DNA from: Echiichthys vipera
Lineage: Eukaryota > Chordata > Actinopteri > Perciformes > Trachinidae
Assembly (NCBI GenBank): GCA_963691815.1
Contig: OY829648.1
Coordinates: forward strand, 32,277,456-32,341,455
Reading direction: 5' to 3'
Length of the DNA stretch: 64,000 bases
Shown here: one piece after another, positions 45,152 to 64,000 of the stretch
Layout of the letters: each line of letters begins with the position of its first letter
How positions within the stretch are numbered: position 1 is the first letter of the stretch
The notes under the pieces: model-generated
What the model saw: the letters and a program-made list of their open reading frames with translations, nothing else
Database searches by the model: none
Told to the model about the DNA's origin: nothing
Program-made: the position numbers and the translations under genes

Positions 45152-46300
45152 AAAATTAATCAATCCCATATATCTCCATGTTAAAATGAGTCAATCCCCA
45201 TAGACCTCCATGTTAAAATGAAACGATTCCCATAGAACTCCATGTTAAAATGATCAATCCCCATAGACCTCCATGTTAAAATGAGTCAATCCCCATAGAC
45301 CTCCATGTTAAAATGAGTCAATCCCCATGGACCTCAATGTAAAAATGGTCAATCCCCATAGACCTCCATGTTAAAATGAATCAATCCCCATAGACCTCCA
45401 TGTTAAAATGAATCAATCCCCATAGACCTCCTTGTTAAAATGGTCAATCCCCATAGACCTCCATGTTAGAATGAACCAATCCCCATAGACCTCCATGTTA
45501 AAATGAGGCAATCCCCATCGACCTCCATGTTAAAATGATCAATCCCCATAGACCTCCATGTTAAAATGAGGCAATCCCCATCGACCTCCATGTTAAAATG
45601 ATCAATCCCCATAGACCTCCTTGTTAAAATGAATCAATCCCCATAGACCTCCATGTTAAAATGAGGCAATCCCCATCGACCTCCATGTTAAAATGAGTCA
45701 ATCCCCATAGACCTCCATGTTAAAATGATCAATCCCCATAGACCTCCATGTTAAAATGATCAATCCCCATAGACCTCCATGTTAAAATGAGTCAATCCCC
45801 ATAGACCTCCATGTTAAAATGAATCAATCCCCATAGACCTCCTTGTTAAAATGAGGCAATCCCCATAGACCTCCTTGTTAAAATGAGTCAATCCCCATAG
45901 ACCTCCATGTTAAAATGAGGCAATCCCCATCGACCTCCATGTTAAAATGAGTCAATCCCCATAGACCTCCATGTTAAAATGAATCAATCCCCATAGACCT
46001 CCTTGTTAAAATGAGGCAATCCCCATAGACCTCCTTGTTAAAATGAGTCAATCCCCATAGACCTCCATGTTAAAATGAGGCAATCCCCATCGACCTCCAT
46101 GTTAAAATGATCAATCCCCATAGACCTCCATGTTAAACTGAGTCAATCCCCATAGGCCTCCATGTTTAAATGAGTCAATCCCCATAGACCTCCATGTTAA
46201 AATGATCAATCCCCATAGACCTCCATGTTAAAATGATCAATCCCCATAGACCTCCATGGTAAAATGATCAATCCCCATAGGCCTCCTTATTAAAATGAAC
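45152..46300. repeat. Minisatellite 1, 31-32 bp unit, about 36 copies
   Basis: Consensus unit tcaatccccatagacctcca tgttaaaatgag. Variants are tgatcaat (31 bp), aggcaatcc and catcgacc, and cttgtt for catgtt; they recur in blocks, showing higher-order duplication. The array ends one base before the right inverted arm. Confidence 0.97.
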
Positions 46301-46312
46301 CATCTCATTTAA

Positions 46313-47594
46313 GACTTGGATTCTCTGCCAGGGGAAACAGATGACCAATGCATTCATCTTTTCCTGGACTCCAGCTGTTCAGATTCCGAGGAGGATGAAG
46401 GAGCAAACCTCTCTGGCTCTGTGGTGAGCTTTCCACACTTTCACTGGAGCTGTCTGCACGAGACTGGCTTTCAGTCCTAAATCACTACCCTCACATGCTG
46501 AGTGAAGTTATCTGTGCGTTAATGTCTGCACACACGACTGGCTTTCACTCTCTGCACTAATGCATTTGTACTTTATACTTTCATAGGATGATTATGTGGC
46601 CTCTTCCTCCTCTGTGGATTTTGAATTTCAGCACACAATGTCTGGACAGCGACTATTGCACTTTTCCCGTGATGAAACTCCAGTGCAAAGACTTGCTGCA
46701 GAACGCACAGGAAGTCCAGCCACACACCTTGGATGATAGCGAACACAAAACAACACATTTTTTATATTCTGGGGAAATAAACTGCAGCCATAATTATAAA
46801 ATGAAATAAATGGATCTTTTGAATATCAGCTATAATGCGAGGGGGTGCATTTCACGGCAGGGGTGCTGAATACGGCACACCTGTCCAACAGTGCGCACAG
46901 GCGCACACGGGTCACAGTGGAGCGCTGCTTCGGTTTGACTCCCTCCATTATTTTTTTCCATACAGTGTTTTTATGGGCCCCTTCTATTCCACTCTTAAGA
47001 ATGACAAAAAGCACATCTTTATTTTGCTCCATGTCGGATGTCAGGATGCTGATCTGTGTGTCGGAAAAGTTTTTTTTCTAACCAGCGTTCTTCCCCTCCA
47101 TGTTTGACCTGAGTGGGCGAGGCCTCCGAACCAGGAATATTTAAGGGCGTAACATGTTAAAGACGATCGAATTCAGCCGCAGCATTTATCAAGGCCCGCT
47201 CATTCATACGCGGAGATTGGTCGGATAGGAATGTTTCATAAATCACACGTGGGTCATTTCCTACGACCAATTATGCGCTCAGATCTGCGCCCGTTTCCAC
47301 GCAAGTTTGATAAATGAGGCCCAATGTCTGGACAGAGACTATTGCACTTTTCCCGTGATGAAACTCCAGTGCAAAGACTTGCTGCAGAACGCACAGGAAG
47401 TCCAGCCACAGTGTGAAAGATCCTGCTGGGTTCCATCCAGGAGCTGTCTCAGCTGTGTTCAGTTTTACAGGAGAGGCTGGAGAGGGACCCCAAGTACCTA
47501 GCAACCCACCGCAGAAGGCTGCATATTGGGCCCCCCTCCGCAAGACCTGCTCCAGCTTCTTATGACCCTGAAGCAGCCAAGAGACACCTTTAGT
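46313..47594 (+). pseudogene. Decayed coiled-coil gene, right-arm copy
   Basis: An exon at about 46313-46423 encodes LDSLPGETDDQCIHLFLDSS and SDSEEDEG, with a gtgagc donor. A second, from 46587 after tttcatag, encodes DDYVASSSSVDFEFQHTMS. After the inserted fragment comes KLQCKDLLQNAQEVQPQ, then with a one-base shift ILLGSIQELSQLCSVLQERL E and ATHRRRLH to a stop at 47594. The heptad pattern predicts a coiled coil. No function can be assigned. Confidence 0.5.
46730..47327. mobile_element. Partial Harbinger element in right arm
   Basis: Covers, in reverse, the part of the left-arm Harbinger from about 39403 to its left terminus. It ends in gtttgataaatgaggccc at about 47327. It includes half of the nested MITE and the Myb-like frame. 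The transposase half and right terminus are absent. Confidence 0.85.
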
Positions 47595-47806
47595 TAAATG
47601 AAGTGTTTTAGTGTGTGACCCAGACCAGGGGAACACACTGTAAATAATTAAGTTTATTTTTATTTTTTTAATAAAGCTTCACTCTCAGTATGTTCCTTCC
47701 TATGTTTCTTATTGTGACACGTAGTTCTCACTAGATACTAATAATTTGCTGTCCAATCACAGGTGATTTTACTTTTGAACTGTCTGTGGTTCATCCAATG
47801 GTGAGA

Positions 47807-48430
47807 AAGAGAGGCAGCTGGGACTGTTGCCACCTTTACAGAGAGGCAGCCGGGGCTGTTGCCACCTTTACAGAGAGGCAGCCGGGGCTGTTGCCACCTT
47901 TACAGAGAGGCAGCCGGGCTGTTGCCACCTTTACAGAGAGGCAGCCGGGGCTGTTGCCACCTTTACAGAGAGGCAGCAGGGGCTGTTGCCACCTTTACAG
48001 AGAGGCAGCCGGGGCTGTTGCCACCTTTACAGAGAGGCAGCCGGGGCTGTTGCCACCTTTACAGAGAGGCAGCCGGGCTGTTGCCACCTTTACAGAGAGG
48101 CAGCCGGGGCTGTTGCCACCTTTACAGAGAGGCAGCCGGGCTGTTGCCACCTTTACAGAGAGGCAGCCGGGCTGTTGCCACCTTTACAGAGAGGCAGCCG
48201 GGGCTGTTGCCACCTTTACAGAGAGGCAGCCGGGCTGTTGCCACCTTTACAGGGAGGCAGCCGGGCTGTTGCCACCTTTACAGAGAGGCAGCCGGGGCTG
48301 TTGCCACCTTTACAGAGAGGCAGCCGGGGCTGTTGCCACCTTTACAGAGAGGCAGCCGGGGCTGTTGCCACCTTTACAGAGAGGCAGCCGGGGCTGTTGC
48401 CACCTTTACAGAGAGGCAGCTGGGGCTGTT
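47807..48430. repeat. Minisatellite 2, 31-32 bp unit, about 20 copies
   Basis: Consensus unit gagaggcagccggggctgtt gccacctttaca (32 bp). A 31 bp variant lacks one G in the GGGG. No unit contains a stop in any + frame, so all three + frames stay open for 201-225 codons. It begins 5 bp after the right arm. Confidence 0.97.
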
Positions 48431-48785
48431 AGGTGCGTTTCCACTATGTTCGACTACCCGTAATGAGGCGGGTCTAGCTTGCCAAAAACGCTAATAATTT
48501 GCATGTGAGTCGCGCAGGATGCCGTCTGGAGGTCCCCTGAGATATACCCGATGATTGGATGTAGCTCTCAGCAATGTGACGTGTGATAGTACAGAAGCCA
48601 CAACAACACAGCAGTGGAAATAAAATGATCTGTGCATGCACATCTTTGCACAGGCTTGCTGCCGTAAGGATTCTGACCTGTGGTCCTTTGCGGCATGCTC
48701 CCTCTCTCTCTCTCACACACACCGTACTGCAGCGGGGTGACAGCCTGTCTGTCAACAAACACTTTTACAGTGCCTCGAATCTTTA
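48431..48785. other. Intergenic sequence, nothing recognised
   Basis: Contains a short CT/CA-rich run at about 48704; otherwise unassigned. Confidence 0.4.
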
Positions 48786-49143
48786 AGAAGAAGAATGAAG
48801 GAAGAAGGATTACTTTATTTATCCCGCAACGGGGAAATTTAATTTTTTCACTCTTATTATTAATCATGTTACACACACATGCCCGAAATACACACACATG
48901 CACAAACAGGACCTATACATGCAATTAAGGAGAGATGTCAGAGCGAGGGGGCTGCCAGTGACCGGCGCCCCGAGCAGTTGGGGGTTTCGGTGCCTTGCTC
49001 AACAGCACCTCAGCAGTGCCCAGGAGATGAATTGGCACCTCTCCAGCCACCAGTCCACGCTCCATACATGGTCCACACAGGGACTTGAATCAGCGACCCT
49101 ACGTTTTCCAGCCAAGTCACCTATGGACAGAGCTACTGCAGAT
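48786..49143 (-). mobile_element. tRNA-derived SINE, near full length, reversed
   Basis: Reverse copy of the SINE at 2119. The tail ctttatttatcccgcaacgg lies on the left, the body (gtgccttgctcaacagcacc) in the middle, and the degraded tRNA head with ggacagagctactgc on the right. Confidence 0.85.
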
Positions 49144-50308
49144 AGATGGAGTGTTTGCTTTCATGTTACTTGTACATAAGTTGACGTTGTGAATCATACG
49201 GCAGAGTACTTCTTAAAGTTTAAAAAGTTTATTATTAAAACAACAGCAATTTCTGCATTTTCTGCCTGGCCAGGGACTCTCTCTCTCAGGTGAGAAGTCA
49301 AAGGCTGTCTCTGTGATCACAGAGGCAGAAACAGCACAGAGGCCCTCCTTCACAAAGAATTGATAGCGTATCACTGATCAGCTGATCACCGGTGATCCAA
49401 GTCCATTCAGAGTGATACTCACCTCCAGAGTCTCCTAATCCCTCTGCGGCCTTTTTCTGTAATGAAAATGTAATTTGTAATGGAAACACAGTGAGTGGGC
49501 GTCTGTTTGAGAGGGGGTGCCCTGAAACTTTCCAAGTGGCCACTCTATAGGCTGGAAACACGCCTGTTGTCTTCTCCGGATCATGAAAGGTAAAATAAGT
49601 CAGAAAAATATCAGCATCAGTTGACATTAAATAATAGTAGAAAACTTTACTCGAGGCAACAAATAACTGAGCCTGTGTAATGGACAGGCCCGCTGCGTTT
49701 CTTCCCTGTGCCTGGGACAAGATTTTTTGTGTAGTGCCCCCCGCGCGCACAAGGAGGTGGCTATCTGGCAAAATATTATTTCAGAATTAATATAAAATAT
49801 ATGAAAAGTACTGAAAGTGAAAATGCCGCCATTACTGTGGTGGCGTCTCCCTCCGGTATGCGCGTGACTGAATGGGAGCTGTCATAAGAAGTGTACCTTT
49901 TCTACTTTAACCTGTCATTAGGTTGCCCTAGTTAGAGCAACTTACGTTATATTTCACAATAACACCACACTGAGTTCATTTACTCTGTGCGACCATGACA
50001 GCCTTGATAGAGGCGTCTAGCGTGAGCTAGCTAAGCAGTGTTAGCTTAACGGACATTACTTTTTCACTGTGTTAATTTGCCTACAAAAATACTTGATCAC
50101 AAAAGCCAAATGTTGAAACACACGGAAGATTCCACTGCAATTAAAGGTTTTAAATTGTTGAAGCGATTATGATTTACGATTACTGAATGACTTAGGAGTC
50201 CTCTAGACTACTTTTAAATTGTCACAGTTTTAGGAGCGGCATTTAGGAAAACTTTGAGAAATACTCTTAGACCAAAAATGAGTCCTAAAAATCGCCAGGA
50301 TCCCTGTC
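49144..50308. other. Intergenic sequence with an unassigned 157-codon ORF
   Basis: The minus-strand frame 49771-49298 is the longest ORF here without low-complexity content. I recognise no domain. It may be a fragment of a transposon gene, but nothing supports a call. Confidence 0.35.
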
Positions 50309-50849
50309 CTGTCAGTCTCTTCCCTCTTCCTTTTGAGTGAGTTTGTCTCTGCCTGTTTCTTCCTGCTTGTGTCTTTCCCTCTGTTTGTTTGTCGGAGCTG
50401 GTAGGCGTGGTTCCTCCCAGCTGTGGCTCATCCCCTCATCAGCGCCAGCAGGATATAAAAAGCCGGATGTGGCTCACATTCGGTGCCAGACTGTTTTCGC
50501 ATTTACGTGGTACCGTGTCTTACTTCGTTGGCTCCCATTTACCTATGCTCGTTTTCTTTTGTTCTTCGTTAATTGTTTCTTTGTTTCTTTTGTTTTAGCT
50601 TCCCGAGAACCTGCTTCCCTTTCTGAACCCTCGCCTGCTTGTCTACCACCCATTCATGTTTTTCCCCTGATCTCCGCGTTGTTACTCTGTCAGCTGCACC
50701 TGGACCTCATTCCTTTTTAGCCTGTTCCTTGGACACTGTTTGTTTTATTGTTTTTTTTTGTATTATTGTTTTTCGTTTATATCTTACTCTGTGTCCGTGT
50801 CTGCATTTGGGTCCCGCTCCTCTGAGTTATTCCCCGCACCGTTCATGAC
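50309..50849 (+). mobile_element. Possible solo LTR
   Basis: Starts with tgtcctgtcag and ends ttcatgaca (TG..CA), contains TATAAAA at 50454-50460 within a GC-richer promoter-like stretch, and has a T-rich 3' half. The end gcatttgggtcccgctcctc is common in fish retroelement copies. No clear target duplication was found. Confidence 0.4.
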
Positions 50850-50922
50850 AAAATTAGTACTGACGCACCCATCTTTTAAAGAGTAACTCCTTAATCAGCA
50901 AGTTTGGAGCTCCTTTTAGCCG

Positions 50923-51125
50923 TAAAGTATGTTTCCCGCGTAAAATCATTCCATGGTCTCTTTCGGCAGTTACATACATCAAATAAGCCATTGAGACAGT
51001 TTTTTCTGTGTATAAACTATTAAAGGAGAAATCTGGGAGAGTCGCTAACAGCCGGACGTGGCTAACACTGATTAGCTCAGGGCAGTACGGTGAAGGCATT
51101 CAAAAATCTTTTTTAACCACTTTCT
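50923..51125 (+). mobile_element. Foldback family A, copy 3 (arm fragment)
   Basis: From cgcgtaaaatcattccatgg through gctaacagccggacgtggct and gcagtacggtgaaggcattc, about 200 bp matching the outer arm of the 10461 copy. The terminal TTAA end is lost. Confidence 0.8.
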
Positions 51126-51227
51126 TAAGCCAACAGAAAGAAAGCAGATTCCTGTAAAACGGGCGGTGGCCCAGCACCGCCACCTCTAACGAAGACAGAG
51201 TAGCTGGCCCTTAGCCAGAATTTAGGA

Positions 51228-51318
51228 AGCCTTGCTCAACAGCACCTCAACAGTGGCCAGGAGATGAACCGGCACCTCTCATGGACCAGTCACCTATGGA
51301 CTGAGCTACTGCCGCCCC
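51228..51318 (-). mobile_element. tRNA-derived SINE fragment, reversed
   Basis: ccttgctcaacagcacctca through cacctatggactgagctact gccgcc. Same family as the SINE at 2119, with a body deletion. Confidence 0.8.
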
Positions 51319-51588
51319 TGCACAGACTGACACAGTGAGATGGATGTTCAGTAAACACCAGAGAATCATTCTGTGGAATTTACGTGAAACTGTATAATGT
51401 GCTCCTCGTATGTATTCCCAGTTACCGGTCAAAGATGTTTATAAAATTCACCTGCTGAAAGGTTTTTTTTAAAAAAGGAGGGCAGACCTAGCAATTGAAA
51501 TACTGCAGCACAAGTTAGAGGTAGGTGCATGGTCACAGCTGAATGATGTTAACTATTGGAACATTAACTAAACTAGCTCTTGTATTTG
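51319..51588. other. Intergenic sequence, nothing recognised
   Basis: Unassigned sequence between the SINE fragment and the Harbinger element. Confidence 0.4.
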
Positions 51589-52900
51589 CAGGAAATAAAG
51601 AAGACCAAATGAAATGCGTATTATGTCTTTATTTAACTGCTTTGCAATCACTAAAGTGATGATGGCATATGGTGTCTCTGACTGCTCTGCCGTCCTGCAT
51701 AGCTGACAGGTGGATGGGGTCATCATCGGGGTCTTCAATTTGTAGGGCAGGGTGTTGCTCTCCTCTAATAGTGGCAATATTATGAAGAACAACACATGCC
51801 ACAATAATATCACAGGCCCTCTCAGGGGTCACCCTGAGGTGACGGAGGCACTGGAAACGGGCTTTCAGCAGGCCTATGGTCATCTCAACCCAGGCCCTTG
51901 TCCTGCAGTGAGCCCGGTTAAAGTTCTGTTGGGGGCCTGGTTCAGGGTCAGGGTAAGGGGTCAGCAGCCTAGGTCGTAACCCCTGTCAGATGGCCATCAA
52001 ACTCTCCTGTAATATTTAGTGGATACATTAGAGTATATTAAAAGGAGGGAGACAAGTGAATTATACAGTATTGTGTAAATCTTTAGGCTGCTTACCACGC
52101 TGCAGTCTGTTTTTTTGTTTAGGTTAGACTCGATAAATCCTTGAGTCATGAACAGACCAAGGCCACTTGGCCTCCACATTGGAAATAATATATGCAGCAT
52201 CACATATGATCTTGACAGTGCAGAGAATGACAGATGTTGAACTATGATGCAGTCTTTAACATTTTGAAACAGTAGTCAGTCCACATGTACCTGCACATTT
52301 ATGCTGTGAATGGACTTCATATTCACATAAGCTGCTTCATTATGGGATGGAGCCGTGATGGGGATGTGTGTGCAATCTATGCAGCCAATCACACTAGAAA
52401 CACAATCACACAAGAAATTAAATTGAACTGAACTGAATTGAGAAACTGAGGTTGCAGCACAATGCCATTGGCAGAATATTATTTAATATTAATTTAATGG
52501 ATCCCTACATCATTCACCTGCAATCCTGTGGAACTCCTCCTTGATGGCTCTGACGGGTTTATGTCCAGGGAAAATTATATAGATGGGTAGTAGCCGTTTC
52601 AGGGCGAGGCATACTTACTCAAGTGCTCTGCATCTCCGACGTTGTACAAAAAACTCCCATTTGCAAAAAACGCAGCGCAACACATAATATCTGCTGGGAT
52701 GTGAGAGCATGACTTTGGTTGTTAAGGTTGGAAATGTAAGGACGGATGAGGTTGTGTATGTAAATGGACTGTGACGTGAAACGTTACCGCTCAAAAAGGC
52801 TAGAGTTTCCCCTCTTTCTGTGGTTTGAGTTACCTCCCTTTGTGAAACCAAAAACTCAAAGAGTTTCCCTCATTTCAGGGTTAACAGACTCAGAGTTTTC
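51589..52900 (-). mobile_element. PIF/Harbinger transposon carrying a HARBI1-like gene
   Basis: Minus-strand transposase exons span 52720-51629 (see the pseudogene entry). The sequence right of 52800, with gagtttccctcatttcaggg, looks like a Harbinger terminal region. Exact ends were not determined. Confidence 0.75.
51629..52720 (-). pseudogene. HARBI1-like DDE transposase, nearly intact exons
   Basis: In transcription order: FANGSFLYNVGDAEHLSK near 52670-52620 (reached after a one-base shift); LLPIYIIFPGHKPVRAIKEE FHRIAG near 52605-52520; IGCIDCTHIPITAPSHNEAA YVNMKSIHSINVQV near 52395-52290; IICDAAYIISNVEAKWPWSV HDSRIYRV near 52215-52115; and VEMTIGLLKARFQCLRHLRV and ACDIIVACVVLHNIATIRGE at 51883-51760, ending at 51629. 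The three catalytic acids of the family are visible (D in CIDCTH, D in VHDSRI, E in VEMTIG). Introns separate the blocks. At least one frameshift and a stop near 51960 make it a pseudogene. Confidence 0.88.
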
Positions 52901-52929
52901 ACTAAACCTGCTTTGCGAATCGGACCCCT

Positions 52930-53713
52930 GGAGTTTATTAAAAGAGACTTACCTACTGGCCCCTGTACCAGCTCATAGTAAAGTCCATTCAAGTGGATTA
53001 ACAAAGTCAATCCCAAAGGAAGGAGCCCATTGGTGACTTATTCCAGCAAAACACGTAAAGTTTGTGGTTTGAGGCAGTTTAGTGAAATATGATTTAATAA
53101 TAAAAAATAATAGTTTGGAAGAGTCCCAGACAGCAAATTTCCCTGCAGCACCAAAATGTCACACGAGGGGGGGACACGTCTGTTGCCAGAAGAAGCTACA
53201 GGTAGAGGTAGCATCAGACATAGCATCAGCCTAAGGGTATTTTTCAGTGTGTCTGTGGTTCTGTGAGCCCATGGGCACCAGAGAAGAATGTTTATGCTGC
53301 CAACAGAGGGACATTTTTCACCGTGGCCTGGAATCATTGACTGGGCTCCTTCCTTTTGACTTGAATGGACTTTACTATGAGAGGAGCTGGTACAGGGGCC
53401 AGTAGGTAAGTCTTTAAAACACACTTCTAATAAACTCTGGCTTCACTAACTACACTGCTGGTGCTTTGTTTTCTGTGTAGGGACTCTTCACATGCTGCTG
53501 CAGAGGTTTGCTGTTATTTTGATTAATGGTTAAAAAAAGACGTTTAATGTGTTCAACTTGCTGCCCCGAGCTAATGCATTTGGCTGTTAGTGACTGTCCC
53601 GGATTTCTCAGTTAATAGTTTATACACAAAAAAACCTGTCTTGATGGCTTTTTTGATGTATGTATGTGTCAAAAAAGATCATGGGATGATTTTGCGCCGG
53701 AATTACACTTTAA
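52930..53713. mobile_element. Foldback family A, copy 4
   Basis: The left arm is truncated (starts at ttattaaaagagacttacct); the right arm is full length and ends ccggaattacacttTAA, with TTAA at 53710-53713. The centre differs from copy 1 by indels but shares tctgttggcagcataaac in reverse. Confidence 0.82.
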
Positions 53714-53997
53714 GCTCAAGTCATCTCGCAAAATTAATCTTTAGAGTTTATATCGGAGCTCAAGGTTTGCCTGGAGTTTGTGAAACCAACCGAGCCTCAC
53801 CCCCAACAGCTGTGACTGAAAGAGACTCCAGGTGTGTCGACCAATACTTTTATCTGGCTAAATAGCTGAAGACAGGGTTACCAACGAAGGCTAATAAGGG
53901 CGAGAGAAGAAGGTTACTACACAAGTGAAGACTAAAGTTAATGAACAATAAAAACTATAATAAGACACTGCATCCCAAATTGAACAGTACAGAGTTA

Positions 53998-54100
53998 GTG
54001 GCTCATTGAGCGGTGACTTGTCGGAGTCAAACCTGCGGCCACTGCCCCGAGGACCTTCAGCCTCTTTACATGGTGCGACTGCTCTAACCACTCTGCCCCT
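53998..54100 (-). mobile_element. Second tRNA-derived SINE type, copy 2 (head only, reversed)
   Basis: In reverse it reads gggcagagtggttagagcag, ccatgtaaagaggctgaagg and a B-box-like ggtttgactcc, matching 28640-28750. Confidence 0.7.
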
Positions 54101-54294
54101 CATTGGCAAGTATTCGTTGCCTGGAAACAGAGCCAAAAGGAGGTGCAGAAGTCTAGTTTTCAATTTCAACACTTGAATTACAATAAGATGAAAGATTATT
54201 ATGGAGGTTTCGGCCAACAATGCCAAAAATAAACTGCTTACCACAGGTATAACTAAAAAAAACAAAAACCTATGACTTTACTTGTGATATTGAA

Positions 54295-54300
54295 TTTAAT
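54295..54300 (-). promoter_or_regulatory. ctns: Candidate polyadenylation signal for CTNS (ATTAAA)
   Basis: On the minus strand ATTAAA lies about 250 bp after the stop codon. It is the first near-canonical signal I found downstream. The intervening 250 bp is non-repetitive and would be the 3' UTR. Confidence 0.4.
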
Positions 54301-54550
54301 AAAAAAGTGTTTACATTGTCATCATTACATTCATTTATCTTACACCTTCTAACAATCATTTTCATACAGTGGTACAAAAAAAGGTGCAGATCCTGAGATA
54401 GTTAAGGAGAGAATCAACGTGCAACATCATGAGGGAAGTCAAACCACCACCAATACTTCCCCTCAGCACTGAATCATTCATTGGTGGATCAATGTTCTCC
54501 CTTGTTAGTTTGTGATTGTGTGTTTTTAAACAGTCCATCCACAGTCAGCA

Positions 54551-63485
<8,935 letters not shown>

Positions 63486-63616
63486 CTAGACAAAAACAAA
63501 AAGTTATTGTTAACAGTACTGTGTGTGATCTTTTCAGGGAAAACTGTATGAATGAAATATGAAATAAATATAGAGCTCACACAGATCAGGGCTCTGTTCT
63601 TTGTATCTGAGGCGTC

Positions 63617-64000
63617 TTAAAGTGAAATTCCGGCGTAAAATCATCCCAGGGTATTTTTCGGCAAATACTCTCATCAAATAAGCCATTGAGACATTTTTTT
63701 AGTGTAACAACTATTATCAGAGAAATCACGGGGAGTTGCTTACAGCCGGACATGGCTAACAGTGATTAGCTCGGGGCAGTAAGGTAAAGACATTCAAACG
63801 TCTTTTTTAAGAATAGTATCACTGATACTGCTGAAAATAACAGCAAACCTCTGCAGCAGCATGAGAAGAGTTCCTACACAGAAAACAAAGCACCAACAAC
63901 CAAGTTAGTGAACCCAAAGTTTATCAAAAGAGTGTTTTAAAGACTTACCTACTGGCCCCTGTACCAGCTCCTCTCATAGTAAAGTCCATTCAAGTGGATT
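63617..64000 (+). mobile_element. Foldback family A, copy 5 (left arm, cut by window end)
   Basis: TTAA at 63617-63620, then agtgaaattccggcgtaaaa and the complete left arm through cctactggcccctgtaccag to the last base. The right arm would lie beyond 64000, in a CTNS intron. Confidence 0.85.

Larger units (their letters stand above)
46302..47802 (+). repeat. Right arm of large inverted repeat
   Basis: Inverted copy of 40619-38328. It contains the target sequence without an insertion (46631-46646), then a partial Harbinger element (about 46730-47327), then a second copy of the about 100 bp target flank (47328-47412). It is bordered by minisatellite 1 on the left and minisatellite 2 on the right. 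Confidence 0.9.

Noticed and set aside
45152..46300. CRISPR-like array
   Set aside because: Units are head-to-tail with no unique spacers, in vertebrate DNA; it is a minisatellite. The same applies to 47807-48430.
47786..48494. 225-, 201- and 211-codon ORFs as a repeat-containing protein gene
   Set aside because: Three overlapping frames are open simultaneously because the 32 bp unit lacks stops. There is no unique coding flank and no sign of selection for one frame.
50309..50849. A complete endogenous retrovirus near the LTR-like segment
   Set aside because: No gag, protease, RT or env motifs are adjacent; at most a solo LTR.

Overview
This is vertebrate nuclear DNA, most likely from a percomorph (spiny-rayed) teleost. 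The two host genes have many short exons with GT..AG introns. The rest is packed with repeats typical of fish: tRNA-derived SINEs, RTE/Rex and L2-like LINEs, Tc1/mariner, hAT, PIF/Harbinger, MITEs and very long (CA)n tracts. The species cannot be fixed from this window.

Host genes. Positions 3419-36812 (+) carry 28 exons of TRAPPC8, the Trs85-type subunit of the TRAPPIII tethering complex. They run from shortly after the N-terminus (the first coding exon lies left of the window) to the stop codon. The exons total 4220 nt and join in one consistent frame, coding about 1406 residues. Positions 54551-63485 (-) carry the last seven coding exons of CTNS (cystinosin, the lysosomal cystine/proton symporter): 900 nt, 299 residues and all seven predicted membrane segments. 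Its N-terminal exons lie right of the window. The two genes converge tail to tail and appear unrelated in function. I see no other host gene.

Intergenic region, 37.8-54.3 kb. From left to right it holds: a MITE; the left arm of a large inverted repeat (38328-40619), itself split by a PIF/Harbinger element; a (CAT)n tract; a 5'-truncated L2-like LINE with a 453-codon open reverse-transcriptase frame; a second MITE copy; a 31-32 bp minisatellite (45152-46300); the right arm of the inverted repeat (46302-47802); a second, unrelated 31-32 bp minisatellite (47807-48430); a reversed SINE; a possible solo LTR; and a second Harbinger element with recognisable DDE transposase exons and a foldback element.

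Introns. TRAPPC8 and CTNS introns hold most of the other repeats. These include five copies of an unnamed foldback (long terminal inverted repeat) family, two copies of one Tc1-like element, two remnants of another, a hAT-like element with a near-perfect 8 bp target duplication, and six (CA)n/(GT)n tracts, four of about 190-260 bp.

No CRISPR, operon, phage or other prokaryotic system is present. No clearly new biological system was found. The most unusual structures are the inverted-repeat composite at 38.3-47.8 kb and the foldback family. Exon coordinates were set by reading splice sites and were checked by requiring the exon phases to add up. Repeat boundaries are approximate unless a terminal repeat is cited.
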